Positions 1 through 6,957 of a stretch of DNA of 7,869 nucleotides are shown piece after piece. The position numbers and the translations under genes are program-made. Source of the DNA: JAAETI01 sp964195945 (lineage in GTDB: Bacteria; Actinomycetota; Acidimicrobiia; Spongiisociales; UBA5794); assembly GCA_964195945.1 (NCBI GenBank), contig CAXMRC010000136.1:1-7869 (forward strand), written 5' to 3'. How positions within the stretch are numbered: position 1 is the first letter of the stretch; each line of letters begins with the position of its first letter. The notes beneath the pieces are model-generated. The model made no database searches, was not told the DNA's origin, and worked only from the letters and a program-made list of their open reading frames with translations.

Positions 1-1157
1 CTGGTGTGCTGGTGCGTGCCCTGATCAATGTAGAAGTGGTGATCCGGCGTGAGCGGAGCCATCTTCAGATTGATCTCGTTGGCAGCCTTCAACGCTTCGA
101 GCTCGGGGCCCTCAGGAATGCCTTCGAGTAGCTCTACGGCAGCAGCCTTGATGTCCTCCTTGAGGTGAGCAACGACCGGCCTGTGGTCGTAGTCCGATTC
201 CAGATAGCCCTTGATCACGTCGAGCACCGGTTCGGGTGTTTCGAAACGTGATGGGTAGATGAACTCGTGGCTCCACACGGCGTGCCAGCCGAACTCACGT
301 TGGTATTTTGCCTTGACGCCCTCCTCGAAGAACTTCGTGCCAACCTCGGTGCCCTTTAGAGCGGCCAGGATCTCAGCACCGGTCTCGTTGGTGAACGCGG
401 CGCGGAGCGTCTCGTCTCCCTTGACCTGGTCCTTGAGCGCCACGAGCAGCTCGATGGCGTCCCAGTTGCGGTCAGCTGAAGAGTTCTGCAAACGCCCGAG
501 GATCTCCTCGTGCTTCTGCTCGATCTTGTCTTCGCCGCCAAGTGCTGCCCCGAGGGTGCCGCGCAGCGCAAGCGTCGACGACAGTTGCGAGAAGTTGAGC
601 ATCCAGTGGATCTTCCAGTGCCGATCGACGATGTCGATGGCGTCCTCGAGGATCGTCGCCCACTCCATGAGCGGGATCTCTTCCCACATATCGATCTTCG
701 ACTCGAGAAAATCGAGATTGCCTGCCATCTCCGGGACGAGACGGTTGTGCCACCAATCCGGAAAGTTGGATCCGTATGTTGGAAGCACCGCACCCAGATA
801 GGCGCCAATCTTGGCGGCATACTCCGGGTCATCCTTAGGGACTCGCGGGTAGTACACATTGCCGAACTCGGTTGCCGGAACGGCCATGTCCGGATCGCAC
901 GGGACGGCCGCGGTGAATAGATAACCGTTGACGACCTTCTTGATCCAGTCCGAAGCAAACGGCGTACCGAACCTGCGGAACATGTGATCGCAGGTGTTAA
1001 CCCAGTTGGCAATGTCGTCGTACATCGGCGAAACGGGCCGTGGGCAATGCAGATCGTCATAGACCCAGAACAGGTCCTTTTCTTTTTCGGACTCCCACTC
1101 GACGGGAAAGCTTTCGTCGCCGTAAAAACTCGCTACAACTTTGCTGGTATCTGCCAT
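1..1157 (-). CDS. PEP-utilising enzyme family protein, N-terminal part (runs off the left edge)
   Basis: An open frame of 385 codons runs from the ATG at 1157 to the window edge without a stop. The start is supported by a strong ribosome binding site (GGAAGGAG, 9 nt upstream). The protein is soluble, with no signal peptide or membrane segment. Recognisable stretches are WVYDDLHCPRPVSP (about residues 31-44), the aromatic-rich region NWVNTCDHMFRRFG (51-64) and DHHFYIDQG (372-380). From memory these resemble the N-terminal and central part of actinobacterial and chloroflexotan PEP-utilising enzymes, related to PEP synthase and phenylphosphate synthase. In those proteins a C-terminal swivelling domain carries the phosphorylated His. 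That domain would lie outside the window, so catalytic competence cannot be judged. The gene has its own promoter and shares an operator sequence with the hydroxylase operon and the Gfo/Idh gene, which suggests a shared pathway. The reading frame is certain; the family call is moderate and the substrate is unknown. Confidence 0.75.
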   Translation of the reverse strand, partial: MADTSKVVASFYGDESFPVEWESEKEKDLFWVYDDLHCPRPVSPMYDDIANWVNTCDHMFRRFGTPFASDWIKKVVNGYLFTAAVPCDPDMAVPATEFGNVYYPRVPKDDPEYAAKIGAYLGAVLPTYGSNFPDWWHNRLVPEMAGNLDFLESKIDMWEEIPLMEWATILEDAIDIVDRHWKIHWMLNFSQLSSTLALRGTLGAALGGEDKIEQKHEEILGRLQNSSADRNWDAIELLVALKDQVKGDETLRAAFTNETGAEILAALKGTEVGTKFFEEGVKAKYQREFGWHAVWSHEFIYPSRFETPEPVLDVIKGYLESDYDHRPVVAHLKEDIKAAAVELLEGIPEGPELEALKAANEINLKMAPLTPDHHFYIDQGTHQHT

Positions 1158-1490
1158 ATCGGCAAATCTCCTTCCTTGGTTCTAACACTGTCCTGGTGGC
1201 CGTCACCGACCCAAGAGCTATTCGCTAACCATCCCTTTCCTCTCACTCAATACTGGGGTTCCCACGACATCTCGTACCGGGCACGACAAAGCCGGCCTCG
1301 AAGGTCTGGTAGCGGGGATGAAGCGGGGGCTCGATAACGGTTGTCGCTGAAGTTGCGGCCGTCGCAGTGACGGGTTGTGGGGACGAAGGCAAACCCCGCG
1401 GTGGGCTGCCATCATGAGGTTCGAGGCCATGGAAACAGGCAATTCTCGCAACTCTCGACGCCGATACACGACGATCCTCGATAATCGATC
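1158..1490 (-). other. Long 5' leader of the PEP-utilising gene, about 330 nt
   Basis: If transcription begins just downstream of the -10 at 1497-1502, the mRNA has about 330 nt before the ATG at 1157. I found no recognisable riboswitch, no convincing small gene with a ribosome binding site, and no terminator-like hairpin with a U tract. A partial operator-like sequence, CTCGATAACG, lies at 1330-1339. Overlapping open frames here look like chance: they are Arg/Pro/Ser-rich and have no ribosome binding site. Confidence 0.4.
1478..1490 (-). promoter_or_regulatory. Operator-like dyad, copy 1 (PEP-utilising gene)
   Basis: The minus strand reads GATCGATTATCGA, which contains the perfect odd-centred dyad TCGAT-T-ATCGA. 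It starts 6 bases downstream of the -10 hexamer, so it covers the predicted transcription start. That is a classic position for a repressor. Near-identical 13-mers lie upstream of the Gfo/Idh gene and of the VOC gene. Confidence 0.6.
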
Positions 1491-1496
1491 ACCCAT

Positions 1497-1526
1497 AGAA
1501 TACGGATGTGACCGGGGTTGCGTCAA
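1497..1526 (-). promoter_or_regulatory. Sigma-70-type promoter of the PEP-utilising gene
   Basis: On the minus strand a -35 TTGACG (1526-1521) and a -10 TATTCT (1502-1497) are separated by 18 bases. The predicted start is near 1490, inside operator copy 1. The same -35 hexamer and spacer length recur in front of the VOC gene, which strengthens the call. Confidence 0.6.
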
Positions 1527-1554
1527 CTCCTAATCGGCGATGTCTACTGCAACC

Positions 1555-1601
1555 GGGTATGGAAAAGGGGCCTTCCACCGGGAGGCCCCTTTTCCATAGA
1601 C
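1555..1601 (-). terminator. Strong stem-loop terminator after the Gfo/Idh gene
   Basis: A perfect 16-bp inverted repeat pairs 1558-1573 with 1583-1598 (arm TATGGAAAAGGGGCCT). It extends by two more C-G pairs and one G-T pair into the loop, leaving only a 3-nt loop at 1577-1579. It begins 14 bases past the stop codon of the Gfo/Idh gene. The A4 and T4 runs lie inside the arms, so it could work in either direction. It separates that gene from the promoter of the PEP-utilising gene. Confidence 0.8.
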
Positions 1602-1612
1602 ATTTTGGAATT

Positions 1613-2620
1613 TCACACGTACTGAAACACCGATTCGGGCTTGCCGCTCTCAGAGGACCGGACCAGCGCTTCCAGCACGGCCACGTTGCCGAGTCGCTCC
1701 TCGTTGCTAAACCGGTACTCCACCCGGCCGGCGACCGCGTCGGCCCAATGCTCGTAACCGGCTCGTACCGGGCTGGCCGGCTCAAAGTCGGTTCTGGTTT
1801 GATCGGCATCACCGCGACGACGCACATAGAAGTGAGTGGTTCCACCCGGATCGACATGCTGAGTCTCGCGAGCCTCTACCCAGGCATGGCTGCCAAACAC
1901 CGCAAAACGTGCATAGTCAGGTGTGGCCGACAGCGCCGCGACATAGCCGGTCGACCCATCGGCAAACTTGAAGTGGGCAGAAACCACATCCCCGGTAGGT
2001 ATCGCCAAAATCCTCTTGGCGACGTGTGCGTGCACCTCGACGACCTCTCCGGCAAGGCTCAACATCATGTCGCTGAGATGAACGCCCATCCCGGTCCATC
2101 CCGCCGCTGGAGATTCTTCTTTGCTGCCACGCCAGTTGTCGGCCGCCATGTTTAGCCAGCGGTCATGGCTCCAGTGCGCCTCCAGGTGGAGGATGGTGCC
2201 GAATTCACCGGCGTCCGCCATCCTCTTCATCTCTTCCCAGGCCGGCTCGAAACGACGCTCGTGACCGATACCCATAACGATGCCCGCATCGTCGCATGCG
2301 GCGATCATCCGTCTGGCGCTGTCGGTATCCAGTGAGAGCGGTTTTTCACAGAACACCTGCTTGCCGGCGGCGACAGCCCTGAGCAAAGTCTCTTCGTGGA
2401 GACGATGCGGAATCGTCAGGATGACGCCCTCTATCTCCGGGTCATCCAGAGCTTGCTGGTAATCGGAATAGACAGGCAAGCCGTAGTCGTCGGTGTACTT
2501 CTTGGCAATGGCGTCCGCGGGGTCAACACCGCAAACGATATCGATCTTCTCGCTCCCTTGCAGGACTTTGGTGACCTGGCTCCCCCACCAACCAAGCCCG
2601 ACCTGGGCAACCTTCAGCAT
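1613..2620 (-). CDS. Gfo/Idh/MocA family NAD(P)-dependent oxidoreductase
   Basis: The protein has 335 residues, typical for the family. The N-terminal Rossmann fold shows the GLGWWG nucleotide motif (residues 8-13) at the first strand and an acidic residue, D33, at the end of the second strand. The family's CEKP motif is at 91-94. The GMGVHLSD stretch (177-184) supplies the likely catalytic His181 and Asp184. The start is set at 2620 rather than at an in-frame ATG 48 bases upstream, because GAAGGAG lies 5 nt before 2620 and the extension is not family-like. Members oxidise or reduce sugars, cyclitols and related hydroxy compounds with NAD(P); the substrate here is unknown. The gene follows the hydroxylase operon after 117 bp, has an operator copy upstream, and ends in a strong terminator. 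Confidence 0.93.
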   Translation of the reverse strand: MLKVAQVGLGWWGSQVTKVLQGSEKIDIVCGVDPADAIAKKYTDDYGLPVYSDYQQALDDPEIEGVILTIPHRLHEETLLRAVAAGKQVFCEKPLSLDTDSARRMIAACDDAGIVMGIGHERRFEPAWEEMKRMADAGEFGTILHLEAHWSHDRWLNMAADNWRGSKEESPAAGWTGMGVHLSDMMLSLAGEVVEVHAHVAKRILAIPTGDVVSAHFKFADGSTGYVAALSATPDYARFAVFGSHAWVEARETQHVDPGGTTHFYVRRRGDADQTRTDFEPASPVRAGYEHWADAVAGRVEYRFSNEERLGNVAVLEALVRSSESGKPESVFQYV

Positions 2621-2687
2621 GCTTACTCCTTCTCGCGATGACCCCGTCTGGACCAAGTTGCAAGTCACAAACAGTCTACCCGGATCA

Positions 2688-2700
2688 CCGATAATCGATA
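2688..2700 (-). promoter_or_regulatory. Operator-like dyad, copy 2 (Gfo/Idh gene)
   Basis: The minus strand reads TATCGATTATCGG, with the dyad CGAT-T-ATCG. It overlaps a second CGATTATCG, so the core is tandemly repeated across 2689-2704. It lies in the 117-bp gap between the hydroxylase large subunit and the Gfo/Idh gene, about 68 bases upstream of that gene's ATG. No convincing -35/-10 pair was found beside it, but its presence suggests an internal promoter. Confidence 0.55.
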
Positions 2701-2737
2701 ATCGCTTTGTTGGGAAGAACGAGACTGGACCCGGAGG

Positions 2738-5041
2738 TCAGCTCCGTGACTCTGCCAGATTCTTCTCTGCCAGGGCCCGGAGAACCTTCTCGGGCGTGAT
2801 CGGCAGATCCGCAATACGGATGCCGACCGCGTCATACAAGGCATTGCCAATGGCCGGCGGGGTTGCCGCCGCCGCAGGCTCGCCAATCCCTTTTGCCCCA
2901 AACGGAGCCTCGTCATGGACCGACTCCACAATGATCGGGGTGATCTCGGGGAGGTCCTGAATCGTCGCAACTTTATAGTCGGCAAAGCTTCCGTTTTCGA
3001 TCCGTCCATCACGAATCGAGAAGTCTTCGAAAAGCCCATTGGAAAGACCCATGATGACGCCGCCCTCGATCTGCTGTTCACATGTCATCGGATTGATGGC
3101 CTTCCCGACGTCGGTAGCCGCCGCTACCTTCAACACACGGATGACGCCGGTCTCGATATCGACTTCGATCTCTGTTGCCTGAGTACAAAACATCCAGAAG
3201 ATGCTGCTTATCCACTCGACCCCTGCGTCGGCCTTTAACAACGGAGAATCCGCGGTAGAGAACCGTGATCCAACCGTCATCGAATACCCCTCCCCTGAGT
3301 ACTTGGCGAGAAGATCTTCCAGGGTGATGAGAGCCAAGCCATCGTTGTCGTGGATGACACTGTCGTGCATATCGAGGTCGTCCGGTTCCACGCCGAGGAC
3401 TTCGCCGGCCAGAACCAGGATGTTGTCCCTGATCTCTGCACCCGCAGCAACGATCGCGTTGCCCATGTGGTAGGTGGTTCGACTCGATGCGACCGGGCCG
3501 TTGTACGGCGTAAGCGCGGTATCGGTGGCAGGAATCGAGACGCTGGCAAGAGCAACGCCGATGGCGTCGGCCGCCATCTGGGCGAGAACAGTATCTTGGC
3601 CCGCACCAATCTCCGGCGCGGCGGCGACCACAGACACTCGACCGTCCTGCTCAACATTTATGACACAGTTAGAACTCGACGGAGTCATCGTCGGCTTGAT
3701 CATCGTGGCGATGCCCTTGCCGCGTCGCAGATGCGGAGCCGGCTGGCGCTCCACGCTCCCCCAGCCGATCGCATCACGGGCCTTTTCAATGGTCTCCACA
3801 ACGCCGACACCATGCATGATCTGGCCGTTTAGATACGGATCGCCTTCCTCGTATGCGTTTTGCAGGCGGATTGCAACCGGATCGATCCCCAACTGTGTGG
3901 CAATATCGTCCATCTGCGACTCGCACGCCCACGTGACCTGGGTGGTCCCGTAACCCCGGTAAGAGCCCGTTATCGACTTGTTGGTGTAGACCTGGCGTGA
4001 CAGGATCCGGAGATTCGGGATCCGATACGGCCCCATGATGGTCTGCGAGCCCCGGATGGCGATGCCAACGGTATAGGCCGTGTAGGCGCCGCTGTCCCAC
4101 AGCACCTCTGCAGTGCGAGCGGTGAAATAGCCATCGCGGGTAACCCCGGTCTTCAGCTTCATGATCGCCGGTGGGCGTACCTGGGACGCGGTCAAATCCT
4201 CTTCCCGAGATAGCTCGACGCGGACCGGCCGTCCCCGGGTATGGCGAGCCAACGCCACTGCAACCGCCTCGGCGACGGGAACGCCCTTGCCACCGAACGA
4301 GCCGCCAACCTGAGCCACCTTGAGACGAACCCGACTGCTGTCGAGCCCCAAGCCAGCTGCCAGCTCGCTGCGCAGCATGAAGGGCCGGTCTGTAGACACC
4401 CAGAGCGTGTATCCGCCGGACGAAGAGTCGTATTCGGCAATCGCCGCATGTACTTCAAGCGCGGCATGGCTCAGCGCATGGGCGGAATACTCGCCTTCCA
4501 CAATGAGGTCGGCGGCGGCGAAGCCTGCTTCGATGTCACCTCGCTCGTGTCGATAGATCGTGTTCACGTTGGTATGCGGAATGATCTCGTGCGGCCCCTT
4601 CCAGTACTCGTGGAGATCTGGGTGAACCAACGGGGCGTTGTCTGCCAGAGCGAGACGCATGTCGACCACGGCCGGCAGTGGCGTGTAGTCGACGCGGATG
4701 AGGTCCAAGGCCTCCTGAGCCATGGCTTCGGTATCGGCGGCGACGGCCACCACGGGCTCGCCGACGTATCGCACTCGATCGATCGCCAGGAAGGGCTGGT
4801 CCTTTATGGCGGACCCAAAGAGATATGGGAAATCCCGCCCGGTAACGACGGCTCTGACCCCGGGGGCCGCTTCGGCAGCAGTAGTGTCGATTGATACGAT
4901 GCGGGCATGGGGGTGGGGGCTGCGTAGCACCGCACCGTGGAGCATCCCTGCCATCTGTAGATCCACGGCGTAGACGGCTTTGCCCGTGACCTTTTCAACC
5001 GAATCGACCCGTGCGGCCCTTGTCCCTACGTATCCGGTCAT
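2738..5041 (-). CDS. Molybdenum hydroxylase large subunit (xanthine/CO dehydrogenase family, molybdopterin-binding)
   Basis: A complete 767-residue protein, the usual length for a separate large subunit. It holds the Mo-molybdopterin cofactor and the active site. It begins with the family's N-terminal a/b-hammerhead domain (roughly residues 1-125, with GRDFPY and YVGEPV). Cofactor motifs follow: VGGSFGGKG (245-253), SYRGYG (360-365), EIGAGQDT (477-484) and SSRTTYHMGNA (519-529). The conserved C-terminal GAKGIGEP (715-722) contains E721, the base expected in active enzymes. The YRGYG loop lacks the Cys of form I CO dehydrogenase (AYRCSFR), so this is not a typical aerobic CO dehydrogenase. The start has an AGGAGA ribosome binding site and overlaps the [2Fe-2S] gene stop by ATGA, indicating translational coupling. 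An aromatic, N-heterocycle or aldehyde substrate is possible, but the sequence does not settle it. Confidence 0.95.
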   Translation of the reverse strand: MTGYVGTRAARVDSVEKVTGKAVYAVDLQMAGMLHGAVLRSPHPHARIVSIDTTAAEAAPGVRAVVTGRDFPYLFGSAIKDQPFLAIDRVRYVGEPVVAVAADTEAMAQEALDLIRVDYTPLPAVVDMRLALADNAPLVHPDLHEYWKGPHEIIPHTNVNTIYRHERGDIEAGFAAADLIVEGEYSAHALSHAALEVHAAIAEYDSSSGGYTLWVSTDRPFMLRSELAAGLGLDSSRVRLKVAQVGGSFGGKGVPVAEAVAVALARHTRGRPVRVELSREEDLTASQVRPPAIMKLKTGVTRDGYFTARTAEVLWDSGAYTAYTVGIAIRGSQTIMGPYRIPNLRILSRQVYTNKSITGSYRGYGTTQVTWACESQMDDIATQLGIDPVAIRLQNAYEEGDPYLNGQIMHGVGVVETIEKARDAIGWGSVERQPAPHLRRGKGIATMIKPTMTPSSSNCVINVEQDGRVSVVAAAPEIGAGQDTVLAQMAADAIGVALASVSIPATDTALTPYNGPVASSRTTYHMGNAIVAAGAEIRDNILVLAGEVLGVEPDDLDMHDSVIHDNDGLALITLEDLLAKYSGEGYSMTVGSRFSTADSPLLKADAGVEWISSIFWMFCTQATEIEVDIETGVIRVLKVAAATDVGKAINPMTCEQQIEGGVIMGLSNGLFEDFSIRDGRIENGSFADYKVATIQDLPEITPIIVESVHDEAPFGAKGIGEPAAAATPPAIGNALYDAVGIRIADLPITPEKVLRALAEKNLAESRS

Positions 5042-5502
5042 CGACTCTCTCCTATCACCTGAGCGACGGCTTCGAGGATTTTAGGATACGCGCCACATCG
5101 GCAAAGTATGCCGCCCAATGTCTTTTTTACTTCCTCGACATCCGGCTTGGCTCCATTCCTAAGCATCGCGGTGGCGGTCAGCACCATGGCGGGAGTGCAG
5201 AAACCACACTGGAAAGCACCCGTGTCGACAAAGGCTTGCTGCACCTCGTTGAGTTCGCCGTCAGCCGCCAGGCCCTCGACTGTCTCGATGGCGACGCCGT
5301 CGGCGTCGCCGACCAGCATCAGACACGAGGTGACGGGCTCGCCGTCGGCCAGCACCACACAGGTCCCGCACTCGCCGACCCCACATGCTTCCTTGGTGCC
5401 GCTCAGGAGAAGGTTCTCGCGAAGTACCTCTAGGAGCGTCAGCCGCGGCTCGACGTCCAGCTTGTATCGCTCACCGTTGACAGTTAGGTCTACCTCGATC
5501 AT
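5038..5502 (-). CDS. Molybdenum hydroxylase small subunit, 2x[2Fe-2S]
   Basis: A complete 154-residue protein carrying two [2Fe-2S] clusters that pass electrons from the Mo site to FAD. The N-terminal plant-type ferredoxin cluster uses C40, C45, C48 and C60 (CGVGECGTC followed by SC). The C-terminal helical domain binds the second cluster through C99, C102, C134 and C136 (QCGFC and LCRCGAYPKI). All eight ligands are present. The CRCGAY form, rather than CRCTGY, is common in isoquinoline, nicotinate and aldehyde oxidoreductase-like members. The ATG shares a base with the FAD-subunit stop (TAATG), and the stop overlaps the large-subunit start (ATGA), so the three subunits are probably made in equal amounts. 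Confidence 0.96.
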   Translation of the reverse strand: MIEVDLTVNGERYKLDVEPRLTLLEVLRENLLLSGTKEACGVGECGTCVVLADGEPVTSCLMLVGDADGVAIETVEGLAADGELNEVQQAFVDTGAFQCGFCTPAMVLTATAMLRNGAKPDVEEVKKTLGGILCRCGAYPKILEAVAQVIGESR

Positions 5503-6392
5503 TAGAACGCTACCTCCACGCCTGCAGATTGAACGGCGGCGCGCAGCGCTCGCATGGTCAGAACTCGGGCCAATGTTGTGCGGTACGACGCGCTCGCCCG
5601 CATGTCACCGATCGGCTTCGCCTCACGGCAGGCTGATTCGGCAACCGCCACCAACGCGTCCTCCTGCGGAAGCTCGCCACGCAACATGTCTTCAGCGGCC
5701 ACAGCTCTGATTGGAGTCGGAGCGAGTGATGCCAGCGCTATTCGACAATCGACGATTTCTCCTCGTGCACCGATCACGACACTGACCGAGACGCCGGCGA
5801 GGGCGATATCGGTTCCGCCGCCCCGCTTGCCGAGTTTGACATGGGCCGATCCGAATCCCGGGGGCGGGTCAGGGAGAAGGAAGGAAGTCATGATGTCGGA
5901 GGAAGCTAGCGTCGTGGTGCCGGGCCCCACATACAGATTCTCGACAAGGTCCTCTCTCGCTCCGTCCAGGCCTTCGATGGTGGCGACGGCATCATGAACT
6001 ATGAGCGCCGGGCCCAGGTCTGATGCCGGTGAGGCTCTTCCGACGTTGCCACCGATGGTCGCTAGGGCGCGAACCGGCGGAGAAGCCAGGATCGAGGCAG
6101 CCTGAGCGAGGGCCGGGTGACGGTCTTGGACGAGAGAAGAACCCTCGACGTCCGTTACCTTCGTCAAGGCGCCGATTCGGGTGCCGCCTGCAATCGATTC
6201 GATGCCGTCCAGACCGGGAATGCGCTTGAGGTTGACGACGGCGGAGGGGCGTATCCGCTCGATCTTCATATCGACGATTAGATCGGTTCCGCCGGCGAGA
6301 ACCTGGGCTTGATCCCCGGCGGCGGCAAGAGCCTCGATTGCTTCACGGAGGGTGGTCGGCTCGTGGTAGGCAAAGCTGCGCAGCCGTTTCAT
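5502..6392 (-). CDS. Molybdenum hydroxylase medium subunit, FAD-binding (CoxM-like)
   Basis: A complete 296-residue protein, the usual length. It belongs to the PCMH-type FAD-binding fold found in the medium subunit of CO and xanthine dehydrogenases. The FAD-binding motifs are AGGTDL (33-38) and TIGGNVGRASPASDLGPAL (112-130). The C-terminal CO-dehydrogenase flavoprotein domain is present (about 180-290). It collects electrons from the [2Fe-2S] subunit and delivers them to an external acceptor. The start has a GAGAGGA ribosome binding site 7 nt upstream. It lies 19 bp after the VOC gene and is coupled to the small-subunit gene by TAATG. The gene order medium, small, large is common for this enzyme class. 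Confidence 0.95.
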   Translation of the reverse strand: MKRLRSFAYHEPTTLREAIEALAAAGDQAQVLAGGTDLIVDMKIERIRPSAVVNLKRIPGLDGIESIAGGTRIGALTKVTDVEGSSLVQDRHPALAQAASILASPPVRALATIGGNVGRASPASDLGPALIVHDAVATIEGLDGAREDLVENLYVGPGTTTLASSDIMTSFLLPDPPPGFGSAHVKLGKRGGGTDIALAGVSVSVVIGARGEIVDCRIALASLAPTPIRAVAAEDMLRGELPQEDALVAVAESACREAKPIGDMRASASYRTTLARVLTMRALRAAVQSAGVEVAF

Positions 6393-6411
6393 CGACGCGT
6401 CCTCTCGATGG

Positions 6412-6801
6412 TCAGTCGGTTAAGTACAGGAGCTCCAGAGTCACACCGTCGGGTGCAGCCACAAATGCAATCTCATATTTCCCTGGTCCGGGCCGTCGTA
6501 CATAGATCTCACGACCCTGCTCAGCAAAGCGAGCGAGCACGTCGTCCATGTCATCAACGAGAAGACCAATGTGCTCCAAGCCGAAGAACGGAATCGACTG
6601 CGGGTCAGCCATCCCGGCGGCCTCTTCGGGTGCGTGGCCGGTGATGTTGATCTGGACGCCGTCCATATCGACGGGGGTGAAGAGCATTGTGCCGAATTCA
6701 AACTCCGGGAGGACCTTCGCCCCAAACATGTCTACCCACCACTGGACGCTGCCCCGCGGATCCTTCGACTTGATGTGAACGTGATGGAACGCGGTGACCA
6801 T
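6412..6801 (-). CDS. VOC superfamily (glyoxalase/dioxygenase fold) protein
   Basis: The protein has 129 residues and contains two babbab modules, at about residues 3-55 and 74-129. Likely metal ligands are H7 or H9 (FHHVHI), H77 (LEHIGLLVDD) and E123 (TLELLYL). The fourth position, at the end of the first module (QINI, 51-54), lacks the usual His or Glu, so metal binding may be altered. The start at 6801 is chosen because GGAGG lies just before it (a short 3-nt gap) and because the upstream extension would run through the promoter. It is the first gene of the hydroxylase operon. Members include glyoxalases, epimerases, ring-cleaving dioxygenases and resistance proteins. A role in processing the hydroxylated product is inference. 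Confidence 0.9.
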   Translation of the reverse strand: MVTAFHHVHIKSKDPRGSVQWWVDMFGAKVLPEFEFGTMLFTPVDMDGVQINITGHAPEEAAGMADPQSIPFFGLEHIGLLVDDMDDVLARFAEQGREIYVRRPGPGKYEIAFVAAPDGVTLELLYLTD

Positions 6802-6815
6802 GATCCTCCATATAA

Positions 6816-6828
6816 TCGTTAATCGATA
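6816..6828 (-). promoter_or_regulatory. Operator-like dyad, copy 3 (VOC-hydroxylase operon)
   Basis: The minus strand reads TATCGATTAACGA, one base off the perfect TCGAT-N-ATCGA dyad. It overlaps the -10 hexamer and the predicted transcription start, 15 to 27 bases before the VOC ATG. More AT-rich half-sites flank it on both sides across 6812-6836. Confidence 0.6.
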
Positions 6829-6855
6829 ATATCGAGAGTAGGTCGGTACCGTCAA
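6826..6855 (-). promoter_or_regulatory. Sigma-70-type promoter of the VOC-hydroxylase operon
   Basis: On the minus strand a -35 TTGACG (6855-6850) and a -10 TATTAT (6831-6826) are separated by 18 bases. The predicted start near 6819 gives a leader of about 18 nt, enough for the GGAGG ribosome binding site. The match in -35 and spacer to the promoter at 1497-1526, and the shared operator, support both calls. Confidence 0.65.
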
Positions 6856-6957
6856 ACGCATGGACCCTGGGCTGGCTCGGCAGGACAATCAACGATGGCT
6901 TGATATCGAGCCCGACGTGGACATCGACAAGTCAAACCTGATTTGGGGAGTCCACCG

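Noticed and set aside
356..1060. A 234-aa minus-strand open frame
   Set aside because: It is Arg/Ser/Thr-rich and lies entirely inside the PEP-utilising coding frame, which has the family motifs and ribosome binding site. It is a shadow frame.
1218..1526. A 102-aa minus-strand open frame in the leader of the PEP-utilising gene
   Set aside because: It would begin at the -35 region, has no ribosome binding site and is Arg/Pro/Ser-rich. It looks like chance.
1508..2155. A 215-aa plus-strand open frame
   Set aside because: It overlaps the terminator and the Gfo/Idh gene on the opposite strand and resembles no family. It is a shadow of the GC-rich gene.
4241..4894. A 217-aa plus-strand open frame
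   Set aside because: It is antisense to the middle of the molybdopterin subunit, which is intact and full of motifs.
2738..5041. Calling the large subunit a CO dehydrogenase or a selenium-dependent hydroxylase
   Set aside because: The CO dehydrogenase Cys loop is absent. No selenium-hydroxylase accessory genes are in the window and there is no in-frame UGA in the gene.
6802..6957. A terminator or small gene between the DUF411 and VOC genes
   Set aside because: Apart from the promoter and operator, only a widely spaced GTGGAC/GTCCAC repeat was seen, which is too weak to call.
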